Assembly (NCBI GenBank): GCA_024274705.1
Contig: JAJSAL010000117.1
Location: 1 to 42,249 of the forward strand
Source of the DNA: Spirochaetota bacterium
GTDB lineage: Bacteria; Spirochaetota; Spirochaetia; SPDA01; JAJSAL01
Direction: 5' to 3'
DNA length: 42,249 bases
The notes under the pieces were generated by a model. It made no database searches, was not told where the DNA came from, and saw only the letters and a list, made by a program, of their open reading frames with translations. The translations under genes were made by a program, and so were the position numbers. Of the stretch, positions 28,634-36,246 are shown piece by piece; position 1 is the stretch's first letter, and the number at the start of each line of letters is the position of its first letter.

Positions 28634-29656
28634 ATGACAGGAAAAGAACGAGTTGTTTGTATTCTTAAAGGGGAAGCGCCGGATTCCCTGCCCCTCATGC
28701 CTATTACCATGATGGCTGCAGCGGATTTTATCGGGGAACCCTACGGAAAATATGCAACAGACTACCGGATCCATGCCAGGGGACAGGCGGCGATTGCCGG
28801 GCATTACGACATCGATTATGTATCAGCTATTTCCGATCCCGCGGTGGAAGCCCATGATTACGGCGCATCTATCGTGTTCTACGAAAACCAGCCTCCCGCG
28901 GTAGATGAACGGAACGCCCTTCTGGCGGATAAAACGGCTCTTGCAAATCTGAAACCCCTGGAACCCGGCCGAGGAAAACGTATGTCCAACCGGGTACGGG
29001 TGGTGGAGGAACTGAAAAAACTGGTGGGGGATGAGAAATTGGTGGAGGGCTGGATCGAAGGTCCCTGCGCGGAAGCCTCGGACTTAAGGGGCATCAATCA
29101 CGTGATGATGGATTTCTTCGATGCGCCGGCATTTATCGTAGATCTTTTTGAATTTCTCACCGTAAACGGTATCGAGTTCGCACGGGCCCAGGTGGAGGCA
29201 GGGGCGGACATCATCGGAGTAGGTGATGCGGCAGCGTCCCTCATCGGCCCTGAAATCTACGATGAGTATGTGTGGAAGTATGAGAAACGGATTGTCGATG
29301 CCATCCACGATATGGGTGCTCTTGCCAGGCTTCACATCTGCGGGAATGTGACGGATATCCTGGGAGGTATGGGAAAGCTTGGATTTGATATAGTAGATAT
29401 CGATTCCCTGGTTTCCCTTGATAAGGCCAGAAAAGATTCCGGACCGGACCAGGTGCTCTGTGGTAATATCGACCCTGTACGAGTACTAAGAAACGGAATG
29501 CCGAAATATGTTCACCAGGAAATTGAAACCTGCTTCAACCAGGCCGCACCGAAGTACATCCTGGGGGCAGGGTGTGAAGTCCCCAGGGGTACACCGGAAG
29601 ATAATCTACGGGTCTTAACTGAATATGCGAGATCGAAAACCACGGCCTGGACATGA
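28634..29656 (+). CDS. UroD-fold methyltransferase with zinc HxC...C site (MtaA/MtbA-like)
   Basis: The 340-residue protein belongs to the uroporphyrinogen decarboxylase superfamily, in the branch of methylcobamide:thiol methyltransferases (MtaA, MtbA, CmuA). The zinc-thiolate motif of that branch is visible: His234-x-Cys236 (RLHICGN) and Cys314 (GAGCEVPRGTPEDN). True HemE lacks this pattern. I infer transfer of a methyl group from a methylated corrinoid to a thiol or similar acceptor in the cytoplasm. GGGAG lies 9 bases before the ATG. No corrinoid protein gene is nearby, but a B12 riboswitch lies 5 kb downstream. Acceptor and donor are unknown. Confidence 0.85.
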   Translation: MTGKERVVCILKGEAPDSLPLMPITMMAAADFIGEPYGKYATDYRIHARGQAAIAGHYDIDYVSAISDPAVEAHDYGASIVFYENQPPAVDERNALLADKTALANLKPLEPGRGKRMSNRVRVVEELKKLVGDEKLVEGWIEGPCAEASDLRGINHVMMDFFDAPAFIVDLFEFLTVNGIEFARAQVEAGADIIGVGDAAASLIGPEIYDEYVWKYEKRIVDAIHDMGALARLHICGNVTDILGGMGKLGFDIVDIDSLVSLDKARKDSGPDQVLCGNIDPVRVLRNGMPKYVHQEIETCFNQAAPKYILGAGCEVPRGTPEDNLRVLTEYARSKTTAWT

Positions 29657-29821
29657 AGCGCAGGAACTATACAAACCGCCGGAGTGCCGGTGAGTAAACT
29701 CGGTACATTCATGGTAGTTCTCATAAAAACAAAAAGTATAAAATTTCAAGTTTAGTGGATCTGGAATTTTCTGTTCACATAAACCGCAATCTGGTAGAAT
29801 CGAAGTGAGGAGGCGACAGCC

Positions 29822-30706
29822 ATGAGTATTCTTTCACAAGCAGAAATCTTCCGCGTATGTTCTATTCCTCTGGAAACGTTCGATAATCATCAACCCCGGA
29901 TCCCTTACCGCATCGTGGAGGACTCGGAGGGGATGGGGGATATCATGAGCCAGGACTTTATCGATGTTGTAACATCGAATAACAGTACAGACCGGCCCAC
30001 CAGGGCTATCGTACCCTGCGGACCCAGCGCGTGGTACGCACCGTTTTGCCGGAAGGTGAACGAGCAGGGGATAAGCCTCCGTAACCTGACTGTCTTCCAC
30101 ATGGATGAGTGCCTGGACTGGCAGGGCAGGATTCTTCCGAAGGAGCATCCACTCAATTTCCGGGTAACCATGGAAAGGGTGTTCTACGAACCTGTATCAC
30201 CTGACCTTGCTGTTCCGAAATCCCAGCGGTTCTGGATGGAACCGGATAACATGAAGCAGTATAAAACAGAATTCTGGAAAGAACCTATCGATATCTGTCT
30301 CGGAGGCTGGGGACAGGACGGCCATATTGCCTATAACCAGGCCGGGAGAGACCCTTACCATCACCTCACCCTGGAAGCATTAGAGACCGCGGAAATGCGG
30401 ATCCAGGAAAACAATCAGGACACCATACTCGCCCTGGCAAACAGGAACTTCGGTACGGCATACCAGCTGGTTCCTCCCATGTCCTGTACGATTGGGATAA
30501 AAGAGTGCCTCTCTGCAAACAAGGTGCGCCTTTTCAGCGACACAGGTTCCTGGAAGCAGACCGCTTTCCGGGTGGCCCTGTTCGGACCGGTGTGTACCGA
30601 ATACCCTATCACCCTGCTGCAGGAGCATCCGGATGCGGTACTTACGGCAACCAGGGATACCGCGGACCATCCTGTGAGCAGGCATCCGGAGTGGCGGTTT
30701 TTCTGA
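29822..30706 (+). CDS. Glucosamine-6-phosphate deaminase-like isomerase (NagB family) with Glu-to-Gln change
   Basis: The 294 residues match the NagB/RpiA/SOL fold and are somewhat longer than NagB (about 240-266). The Asp-Glu of VFHMDECLDW corresponds to the NagB general-base site. The second motif reads GGWGQDGHIAYNQAG, with Asp166 and His168 in place of NagB Asp141 and His143. NagB Glu148 is Gln173 here, which may alter or remove deaminase activity. GAGGAGG precedes the ATG. It is paired with a PfkB kinase immediately downstream, so a sugar-phosphate or amino-sugar pathway is likely, but I do not assign the substrate. Confidence 0.82.
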   Translation: MSILSQAEIFRVCSIPLETFDNHQPRIPYRIVEDSEGMGDIMSQDFIDVVTSNNSTDRPTRAIVPCGPSAWYAPFCRKVNEQGISLRNLTVFHMDECLDWQGRILPKEHPLNFRVTMERVFYEPVSPDLAVPKSQRFWMEPDNMKQYKTEFWKEPIDICLGGWGQDGHIAYNQAGRDPYHHLTLEALETAEMRIQENNQDTILALANRNFGTAYQLVPPMSCTIGIKECLSANKVRLFSDTGSWKQTAFRVALFGPVCTEYPITLLQEHPDAVLTATRDTADHPVSRHPEWRFF

Positions 30707-30721
30707 AAGGGAATGGCCTTC

Positions 30722-31780
30722 ATGGACAGAGAAACTCCGCGGCACTATACCAGGATCATCGGAACAGGCGGCATCGGTACCGGGGTAATCTACCGCCTGG
30801 AAGCAGATGCCCCCCTCCTGCCGAACGAGAGCAGGCTGGCGCACCGGCTGGATCAGAAAGATTTCTGCAAACTCCACATAGTGTTTCACTATCTTGCCGT
30901 CTTGTGCGGAGAGGCGGGGCTGGGTGTCCGGATTATTCCTGTGGGCAAGGTCGGATGCGATGGGGAAGGAGAAGAATGCCGCTCTCTCATGGAAAAAGCT
31001 TGTATGGATATCCGTTACGTAACGGCGACACCGGATAAGCCGACTCTCCAGTCCGTGTGCTTTCAGTTTTCCAATGGAACCGGCGGCAATATCACCGAGA
31101 GCAGGAGCGCTTCCTCGTCGATCAGTGTCAGTGACATGGAGGGTGTAGAAAAGGAAATAGACCGGGACACTTCGATTGTCGTTGCCCTTCCTGAAGTCCC
31201 ACTGGCGTCGCGGATACAGCTTCTGGAACTGGGACGAAAACACGGGGCATTGAACGCGGCTTCCTTTACCGTTGAGGAAGTGAAGTCTCTGGACAGGGAG
31301 GAAGTTCTTCCTCTTATCGATATTCTAGCTTTGAACCTGGAGGAGGCCGAAGCGCTTCTTCCGGCGGGAGGACCGGAGCCTGACGGCAGAAACGGCCTCT
31401 GCGAGGCAGTAAGGGAGACCGTAACCCCGGTACAGCCGTGTATCCGTATCACTATTACCGGCGGGGGAAACGGCATGTACGCATGCTCACAGGAGGGAAT
31501 CGCATTCCTTCCATCCCTGGATGTCCCTGTACAAAATACTGCCGGCGCGGGGGATGCATTCCTTTCCGGCATCATCCTGGGAGAGGTCCTGGCGCTGCCG
31601 TTCATCGAAAAAAAGGGACCTTCATCCTTCGCCCTGGGACGTCACCTTGCTTCTATGGCGGTCACTTCAAAGGACACTATCGCCTTCGATTTAAACCTTT
31701 CCAGCCTGCTCAGGTTTCTTGAGACCCATGATAGCGGGAACCTGGCTGCAATCCTGGAAAGAGGTCACCCCCCGGATTGA
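30722..31780 (+). CDS. PfkB-family carbohydrate kinase
   Basis: This is a ribokinase-like sugar kinase. The glycine-rich N-terminus (IIGTGGIGTGVIY) and the C-terminal signature with the catalytic Asp (NTAGAGDAFLSGIILG) are both present, and RIIPVGKVGCDGEGEE matches the second conserved block. ATG 30713 touches the AAAGGGA ribosome-binding sequence, so ATG 30722, nine bases further on, is the better start. The gene starts a few bases after the NagB-like gene and is in the same operon. Substrate unknown; the N-terminal half is divergent from ribokinase or fructokinase. Confidence 0.85.
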   Translation: MDRETPRHYTRIIGTGGIGTGVIYRLEADAPLLPNESRLAHRLDQKDFCKLHIVFHYLAVLCGEAGLGVRIIPVGKVGCDGEGEECRSLMEKACMDIRYVTATPDKPTLQSVCFQFSNGTGGNITESRSASSSISVSDMEGVEKEIDRDTSIVVALPEVPLASRIQLLELGRKHGALNAASFTVEEVKSLDREEVLPLIDILALNLEEAEALLPAGGPEPDGRNGLCEAVRETVTPVQPCIRITITGGGNGMYACSQEGIAFLPSLDVPVQNTAGAGDAFLSGIILGEVLALPFIEKKGPSSFALGRHLASMAVTSKDTIAFDLNLSSLLRFLETHDSGNLAAILERGHPPD

Positions 31781-31919
31781 ACGGCAGGTCTTATTCATAC
31801 ACCGGTAAACAGGATACCGGGAAAGCAGCCGAAAAGAAGGGCCATACCGGTTGTGAACACGTCGGAACATACTTTGGACTTACTGAGTTTACTATTATAT
31901 AATGGAAAGGTGGTTGAAA

Positions 31920-32441
31920 GTGAAACGAATAGTGATATTGTGCTGTACAGCTCTACTTTTGATGGTGCTTTTTAATGCTTGTAAAAAAAAGGAAGTAACC
32001 GGTTTGCCTGTGTTTACGCTGGATGAAATTTCCGGAGAACGGTTGTGGAACCGCATTGCCGTTGAAACTGATTACAAAACATACCGCTATTGGCCGGGCC
32101 ATGAAGGTGTACAGCCAGGACAGTCACCTCACGGGATATTTCACCGGGTGTTTGCCAACTCGATGTTGGTGGATTCCCTCCCCATTCAGGACAGAAAAGC
32201 ACCCTATGGCGCCATCATAGTAAAGGAGAACCTCTCTATCGACAAGGAACTGAACCAGATCACGGTTATGGCAAAGGTGGAAGGATTCGATCCGGAACAC
32301 AACGACTGGTTTTACGCCGCCTTCGATAAGGGCGGAAATGTGCTCGCCGAGGGAGCACCTGACGGGTGTGTGAACTGTCATACCGGGATGAGGGATAACG
32401 ACTATATCATCATCCAGGCTTTGGATAAGCCCCTCCCTTAA
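31920..32441 (+). CDS. Cytochrome P460-domain lipoprotein with one c-type heme site
   Basis: From GTG 31920 (AAGGTGG six bases upstream) the protein starts with a signal peptide ending at the lipobox LFNAC (Cys21). An upstream ATG at 31902 is possible but lacks that context. The C-terminal Cys150-Val-Asn-Cys153-His154 motif binds heme c, and the middle part (HGIFHRVFANSMLVDS, YGAIIVKENL and NDWFYAAFDKGGNVL) follows the cytochrome P460 family. Members oxidise hydroxylamine or bind NO; here the role is unknown. Its stop codon overlaps that of the convergent TrpD-like gene. Confidence 0.83.
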   Translation: MKRIVILCCTALLLMVLFNACKKKEVTGLPVFTLDEISGERLWNRIAVETDYKTYRYWPGHEGVQPGQSPHGIFHRVFANSMLVDSLPIQDRKAPYGAIIVKENLSIDKELNQITVMAKVEGFDPEHNDWFYAAFDKGGNVLAEGAPDGCVNCHTGMRDNDYIIIQALDKPLP

Positions 32442-33565
32442 GCCTTCGGCAGGTCCAATTCCTCACAGAGTGCATTGAATCTCTTAAAACCGGACCCGTC
32501 TTCGCAGTCCTGCCGTGCTATCCACCTGGACAGGGTGCCTAAAGCTTTTCCCCCATGGATGTATGTCAAGGCTTTTTCCGCTCCTTTTTGCAGCGTCGAT
32601 GTTATACCCATAATATAAAACAGAGCTCCCGCGTTGATGGCGGTAAACAGGATACACCCTTCAAAACCTTTTCCTGCCATGACCGACAGGAAGCGGAGCC
32701 GTTCCGGGTCCAGGTTTTCCAGTGCTTTTATTTCATCCCAGGCTGCCCCGAAACACCCAAACTCTTCCGGTTCCAGGGTTATTTCTTTAATCCTGCCGTC
32801 AGGATACAATTCGGCTGCGTATGTGGGACCGCATGGAGAAATCTCGTCCATTCCAAGACCGCTCTCTACATCCGTGCCATGGACAACCAGAACACGGCGG
32901 TATCCTATCTCCCGCATAACCTGTGCAGTTTTTACGACCATCTCCTGAGAATAGACACCCCGGAGGGCATTGGATATCCTGCAGGGACTGGCGAGAGAGG
33001 CTGCTATATTGAGGGAGGATCCGAACCGGATCTGTGCAAGGATCCTGGCCAGGCCCCCGGGATGCACCCTGGAACTCATACCGTTGAAAAGACCTATCCC
33101 TATAGTGCGGATACAGTCTGCCACGATGTCCAGGGAACATTCCACGTTCAATCCCAGGGATTCCATGATGTCCACAGTGCCGATTTTTGACGTGAGAGCT
33201 CTCGATCCGTGCCGGGCTACCTTCAGGCCTCCTGAGGCTGCAACAATTCCGGCCGCGGTACTTACATTGAACGTCTTCAGTTTGTCCATCCCGGTTCCGG
33301 AGTTCTCGACAAGCTGTGAAGCAGGCAGGGGCTGTACGCCGATCGTGTCCTCTTCCAGTATCGCCTTCCAGGCGCCGGCGATTTCTCCGGGTGTTTCCCC
33401 TTTGGCAACCAGGGCCGCCAGGAACGCACCCTGGTGGAGGTCGGGCTGACGGTTCCGGAGAACGTCGGTAAAAAGGGCGCAGGTTTCATCCCTGGAGAGA
33501 TGTTCCCCCGAAATAAGACGCTGAATATACGCTCCGAATGTTTTTAACTCAGTTTCCTGTACCAT
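32438..33565 (-). CDS. Anthranilate phosphoribosyltransferase-like (TrpD/NP-transferase family 3) protein
   Basis: The 375 residues have the TrpD/thymidine-phosphorylase fold. The helical N-terminal domain is followed by ENSGTGMDKLKTFNVSTA (from residue 87), equivalent to the TrpD GTGGD...FNISTA phosphate loop, and ARHGSRALTSKIGTVDIMES (117-136), equivalent to KHGNRSxSSxxGSAD. No trp genes are near. Instead it is the second gene of a B12-riboswitch operon behind a zinc dehydrogenase (15 bp gap). A role in tryptophan synthesis is doubtful. A phosphoribosyl transfer to a cobamide lower-ligand base or to another aromatic is conceivable but speculative. It ends in a 4-base convergent overlap with the P460 gene. 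Confidence 0.8.
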   Translation of the reverse strand: MVQETELKTFGAYIQRLISGEHLSRDETCALFTDVLRNRQPDLHQGAFLAALVAKGETPGEIAGAWKAILEEDTIGVQPLPASQLVENSGTGMDKLKTFNVSTAAGIVAASGGLKVARHGSRALTSKIGTVDIMESLGLNVECSLDIVADCIRTIGIGLFNGMSSRVHPGGLARILAQIRFGSSLNIAASLASPCRISNALRGVYSQEMVVKTAQVMREIGYRRVLVVHGTDVESGLGMDEISPCGPTYAAELYPDGRIKEITLEPEEFGCFGAAWDEIKALENLDPERLRFLSVMAGKGFEGCILFTAINAGALFYIMGITSTLQKGAEKALTYIHGGKALGTLSRWIARQDCEDGSGFKRFNALCEELDLPKA

Positions 33566-33580
33566 TATAATTCCTCCGTT

Positions 33581-34546
33581 TTAAGGGTAGAGAAGGACTT
33601 TCATGCCTCTCTTATGCTTTACAATAACCAGTGCTTCTTCCAGATCCCACAGGGAGAACCGGTGTGAAATAAGATCGTCCACCTGTATCCGCCGGGATCC
33701 GAGGTAGTCCAGAGCCGCAGCTCCGTGACGGTAGCTGCAGCCGTAAGCTCCAACCAACGTTTGTTCGTTGTAATGGAGAGTGTTGAAGTCGACCGGGAGA
33801 ATACTGTTATCCTGCGCGAGGCCGGAGAAAATAACCATCCTTCCTCTCGATGCCAGGCTTCCCAGTGCCTCCCGGTAAGCTTCCACGGACCCTGCGGCAA
33901 TGAAACAGGCGTCGAACTCTTTACCCTTAAGGTCTTGAAGGCCTTAAATCCTCTCCCTTCGCCTGGCATCCGGGTCGCATACCCTTGTATCCACGCCGGC
34001 AGCCCTGCAGGCCCTGTCGATGAGGGTACCGGCGGGGCCGGCTCCCCAGATGCCCACACGCATACCCGGCCGGACCCCTGCAAGGTCAAGGGCATTGAGA
34101 CAACACGACAGGGGTTCCGCGAATACCGCTGTATCCGGGGACAGACCTTCCGGTACCCGGATCAGGCACCGGACAGGCACCGTTACATATTCGGCAAACC
34201 CGCCGTCCCGGTGAAACCCCATGATCTGCATCTCCCTGCACAGGTTCTCAGCTCCAAGTAAGCAGGATGGGCAGACGCCGCACCAGGTCCCGGGATACAG
34301 GTACACCCGGTCTCCTTCCGAATATTCAGTTACATCCCGGCCGGTTTCGGAAACGACGCCGATCACCTCCTCCCCTGGTATTCTGGGCAGGACCAGGTCC
34401 CGGTGCCCTTTTTCTATAATCTTAAGATCTGTTCTGCATAGGCCCGTCACTTCCACACGTACGGTTACTTCACAGGCCCCGGGAGCAACGACGGATACCT
34501 CAGTCTTCTCAAAAGAGCCGATTGTTCGAACAACGATACCTTTCAC
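33581..34546 (-). pseudogene. Zinc-dependent alcohol dehydrogenase (MDR family), interrupted by an in-frame TAA
   Basis: The start is GTG 34546, fixed by a perfect AAGGAGG six bases upstream; longer reading would run into the terminator. The structural zinc lobe is Cys89, Cys92, Cys95 and Cys103. At the catalytic site Cys37 is present, but the usual Gly-His-Glu reads Gly-Glu59-Glu60. The NAD(P) loop is GIWGAGPAGTLI. After DPDARRRERI there is a TAA (33944-33946); the same frame then continues GLQDLKGKEFDACFIAAGS and so on to the natural end at 33581. About 20 residues of the Rossmann region also seem short compared with usual MDR enzymes. It is probably a sugar-alcohol or threonine dehydrogenase relative that is now disrupted, or a base error. 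Confidence 0.88.
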
Positions 34547-34564
34547 GCAACCTCCTTTAAGCAT

Positions 34565-34628
34565 AAAAAAAAGGACCCATCCCGGTCTGAATACACTCAT
34601 CAAAGTGTACTCAGAACAGGTTGAGTCC
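34565..34628 (-). terminator. Riboswitch-controlled intrinsic terminator
   Basis: On the minus strand an outer stem (GGACTCAACC with GGATGGGTCC) encloses a nearly perfect inner stem (CTGAGTACACT with AGTGTATTCAG). It is followed directly by eight T's at 34572-34565. It lies between the cobalamin aptamer and the dehydrogenase start, so it is the likely expression platform. Confidence 0.85.
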
Positions 34629-34655
34629 TTTACCATTGGAATCCAACTATACGTT

Positions 34656-34806
34656 CAAGCCTGCATCGTCTTCTGGCTTTCCCCTTTCCGGCGCCTTCCC
34701 CCGAAACTTCAGAAACGGAGTGGCATCGTGCCGGAAAATTTGAAGGGACTTACAGCGGTGGGACCGCCACGGATTTTCACCGTGTTCCGTTATGCACGCC
34801 TGCTTG
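34656..34806 (-). promoter_or_regulatory. Cobalamin (B12) riboswitch
   Basis: Read on the minus strand, the element carries the conserved blocks of the cobalamin aptamer in the right order: GGAACACGGTGAAAATCC, CCCACCGCTGTAA, ATGCCACTCC, GGGGGAAGGCGCCGG and the B12-box-like AAAGCCAGAAGACGATGC. CAAGC at the 5' end pairs with GCTTG at the 3' end as P1. Together with the downstream terminator it should switch off the dehydrogenase/TrpD-like operon when adenosyl- or methylcobalamin is plentiful. Confidence 0.93.
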
Positions 34807-34822
34807 TAAATATGTACATAAA

Positions 34823-34851
34823 GTTAAACCATGTCCTCCGCATCCTGTCAA
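34823..34851 (-). promoter_or_regulatory. Promoter of the riboswitch operon
   Basis: On the minus strand a perfect TTGACA (34851-34846) is followed after 17 bases by TTTAAC (34828-34823). Transcription would begin around 34816, ten bases before the aptamer. Confidence 0.7.
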
Positions 34852-34939
34852 GGCCCGATGGTAGGGAGGATCTCCTGGCATTCTATATCTATCGCCCCTG
34901 TGGAAACGGTTGATAAATATGTTTGCGTTATACTATGAA

Positions 34940-34955
34940 GCGAAACCGGTTCTGC
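34940..34955. promoter_or_regulatory. Upstream LacI-type operator (O1)
   Basis: GCGAAACCGGTTCTGC has the central CG and the AACCGGTT core of LacI-family sites. It shares its first 12 bases and 15 of 16 positions with the downstream operator. Its centre is 147 bp from that operator, close to 14 turns of B-DNA, which would allow loop formation. It lies between the two divergent promoters. Confidence 0.75.
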
Positions 34956-35056
34956 AACAAATAGCGTCTTCATTGACGAAAGAACGTCAAAAGGAACTGT
35001 TCTCCCACACGAACGAGTATTTTCACAACTATGTGAAAATATTGTGAAGAAAAACC

Positions 35057-35085
35057 TTGACAGACTTGTAAACCAGTGTGATAAT
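35057..35085 (+). promoter_or_regulatory. Near-consensus promoter of the UroD/LacI/ABC operon
   Basis: A perfect TTGACA at 35057-35062 and GATAAT at 35080-35085 have 17-base spacing. The operator O2 begins at the next base, so bound repressor would cover the transcription start. Confidence 0.85.
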
Positions 35086-35103
35086 TGCGAAACCGGTTCC
35101 GCA
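35086..35103. promoter_or_regulatory. LacI-type operator at the transcription start (O2)
   Basis: TGCGAAACCGGTTCCGCA is an 18-base palindrome with a single mismatched pair and the central CG typical of LacI-family operators. The LacI-family gene 1.1 kb downstream in the same operon is the obvious ligand, giving autoregulation. Confidence 0.87.
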
Positions 35104-35129
35104 AAAAAGAAAGGAGAAACTGTTATTTC

Positions 35130-36236
35130 ATGACACCACGGGAACGAGTACTGGTACTCTTGAGGGGCGGGGAGCCGGACCAGGTGCCCTGGTTCGGAGA
35201 CCTGGATTACTGGGCCACTTCCATGATCCACAAAAAGGAAGTGCCTGAAAACTTCAAAGAAACCGATGAATACATCCAGTGGCACCGGGACCTGGGTGTG
35301 GGGTTTTACCTTCAGGGATATTTCCCGTACAAGGAAATCATCGAAAACTGTGACATCCGGACCTGGAACGATGGAAATAAACGGTACAGGGAAATAACGA
35401 CGCCGAAAGGTACTCTCAGGGAGTGCTGGCAGTGGCTGGAGACCTCGTTCTCCGAGGGGCATGTGGAATACCTCCTTACATCCGAGGAAGATCTTCCTGC
35501 GTATAATTTCATGATAGAAAACACCCGGTACGAACCGGATTACACCTTCGCTGAAAAAAGGACGGAGCAGGCAGGTGAAATGGGGGTTGTTCTGGTATAC
35601 ACACCCCGAAGCCCTTTTATGCACCTCCTGGCTATCGATGCAGGAATCAACACTATTGCTATGACGGCCATGGCAGCTCCCGGTGCCTTTGGAGAGACCA
35701 TCGAGCTTATGGGGGCAAAGTTTACCGAAGCCGCTGAGATCGCCACAGCCTGTCCGGCGGAAATCGTGATGACCCCGGAAAACCTGTCTGCTGAAATGGT
35801 GGGCTCCCGCTTTTTCGAACGTTACATGAGGGATATTCAGACCGAGTGGTCGGATATGATTCAGAAGGCAGGGAAGTTTTCCTGTATCCACATGGACGGC
35901 ACACTGAAGGCGCTTCTCAAGGAAGAGTGCTCCATCGGCCTCACCTTTATCGAGGCCCTTACTCCCGCACCGGTGGGGGACATTCCCGTGGAAGACTGGC
36001 CGGCATACCTAAAAGATAACGGTACGATCCTCTGGGGAGGAATTCCGGGTGTGTACTTTACGGAAAAGGTAGGTGATCAGGAGTTTGACGATTTTGTGAA
36101 GGATGTTCTTGCAGTGATGAAAAGGGAGCCCAGGTATGTACTGGGCGTTGCGGACCAGGTACCCCCGGATGGACTTGCCCGGCGGGTACAAAGGGTAAGA
36201 GACCTGGTGGACCGGTTCGGACGATATGGCGGATAA
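35130..36236 (+). CDS. UroD-superfamily protein with HxDG variant site (paralogue 1)
   Basis: The 368-residue protein starts with TPRERVLVLLRGGEPDQVPW, the standard opening of methyltransferase-type UroD proteins. In place of the zinc His-x-Cys of MtaA/MtbA it has His254-Met-Asp256-Gly (CIHMDGTL), so the site may bind a different metal or no metal. AAAGGAG lies 13 bases before ATG 35130. A more upstream ATG at 35085 lies within the promoter-operator and is not the start. First gene of the LacI-controlled operon. Function unknown; corrinoid-linked methyl transfer or demethylation is a family-based guess. Confidence 0.82.
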   Translation: MTPRERVLVLLRGGEPDQVPWFGDLDYWATSMIHKKEVPENFKETDEYIQWHRDLGVGFYLQGYFPYKEIIENCDIRTWNDGNKRYREITTPKGTLRECWQWLETSFSEGHVEYLLTSEEDLPAYNFMIENTRYEPDYTFAEKRTEQAGEMGVVLVYTPRSPFMHLLAIDAGINTIAMTAMAAPGAFGETIELMGAKFTEAAEIATACPAEIVMTPENLSAEMVGSRFFERYMRDIQTEWSDMIQKAGKFSCIHMDGTLKALLKEECSIGLTFIEALTPAPVGDIPVEDWPAYLKDNGTILWGGIPGVYFTEKVGDQEFDDFVKDVLAVMKREPRYVLGVADQVPPDGLARRVQRVRDLVDRFGRYGG

Positions 36237-36246
36237 CTAAGGGAAA

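Noticed and set aside
33619..34095. A 158-codon frame overlapping the dehydrogenase break, which might suggest a frameshift
   Set aside because: The dehydrogenase reads in the same frame on both sides of the TAA, so a stop codon and not a frameshift explains the gap.
34900..34955. A TTGCAG/TAGTAT pair on the minus strand as the riboswitch promoter, with O1 inside it
   Set aside because: The TTGACA-17-TTTAAC pair at 34851-34823 is much better and sits right before the aptamer.
34848..35891. A 347-codon minus-strand open frame opposite UroD paralogue 1 and its promoter
   Set aside because: It crosses the operators and promoter, has no domain, and opposes a recognisable family member.
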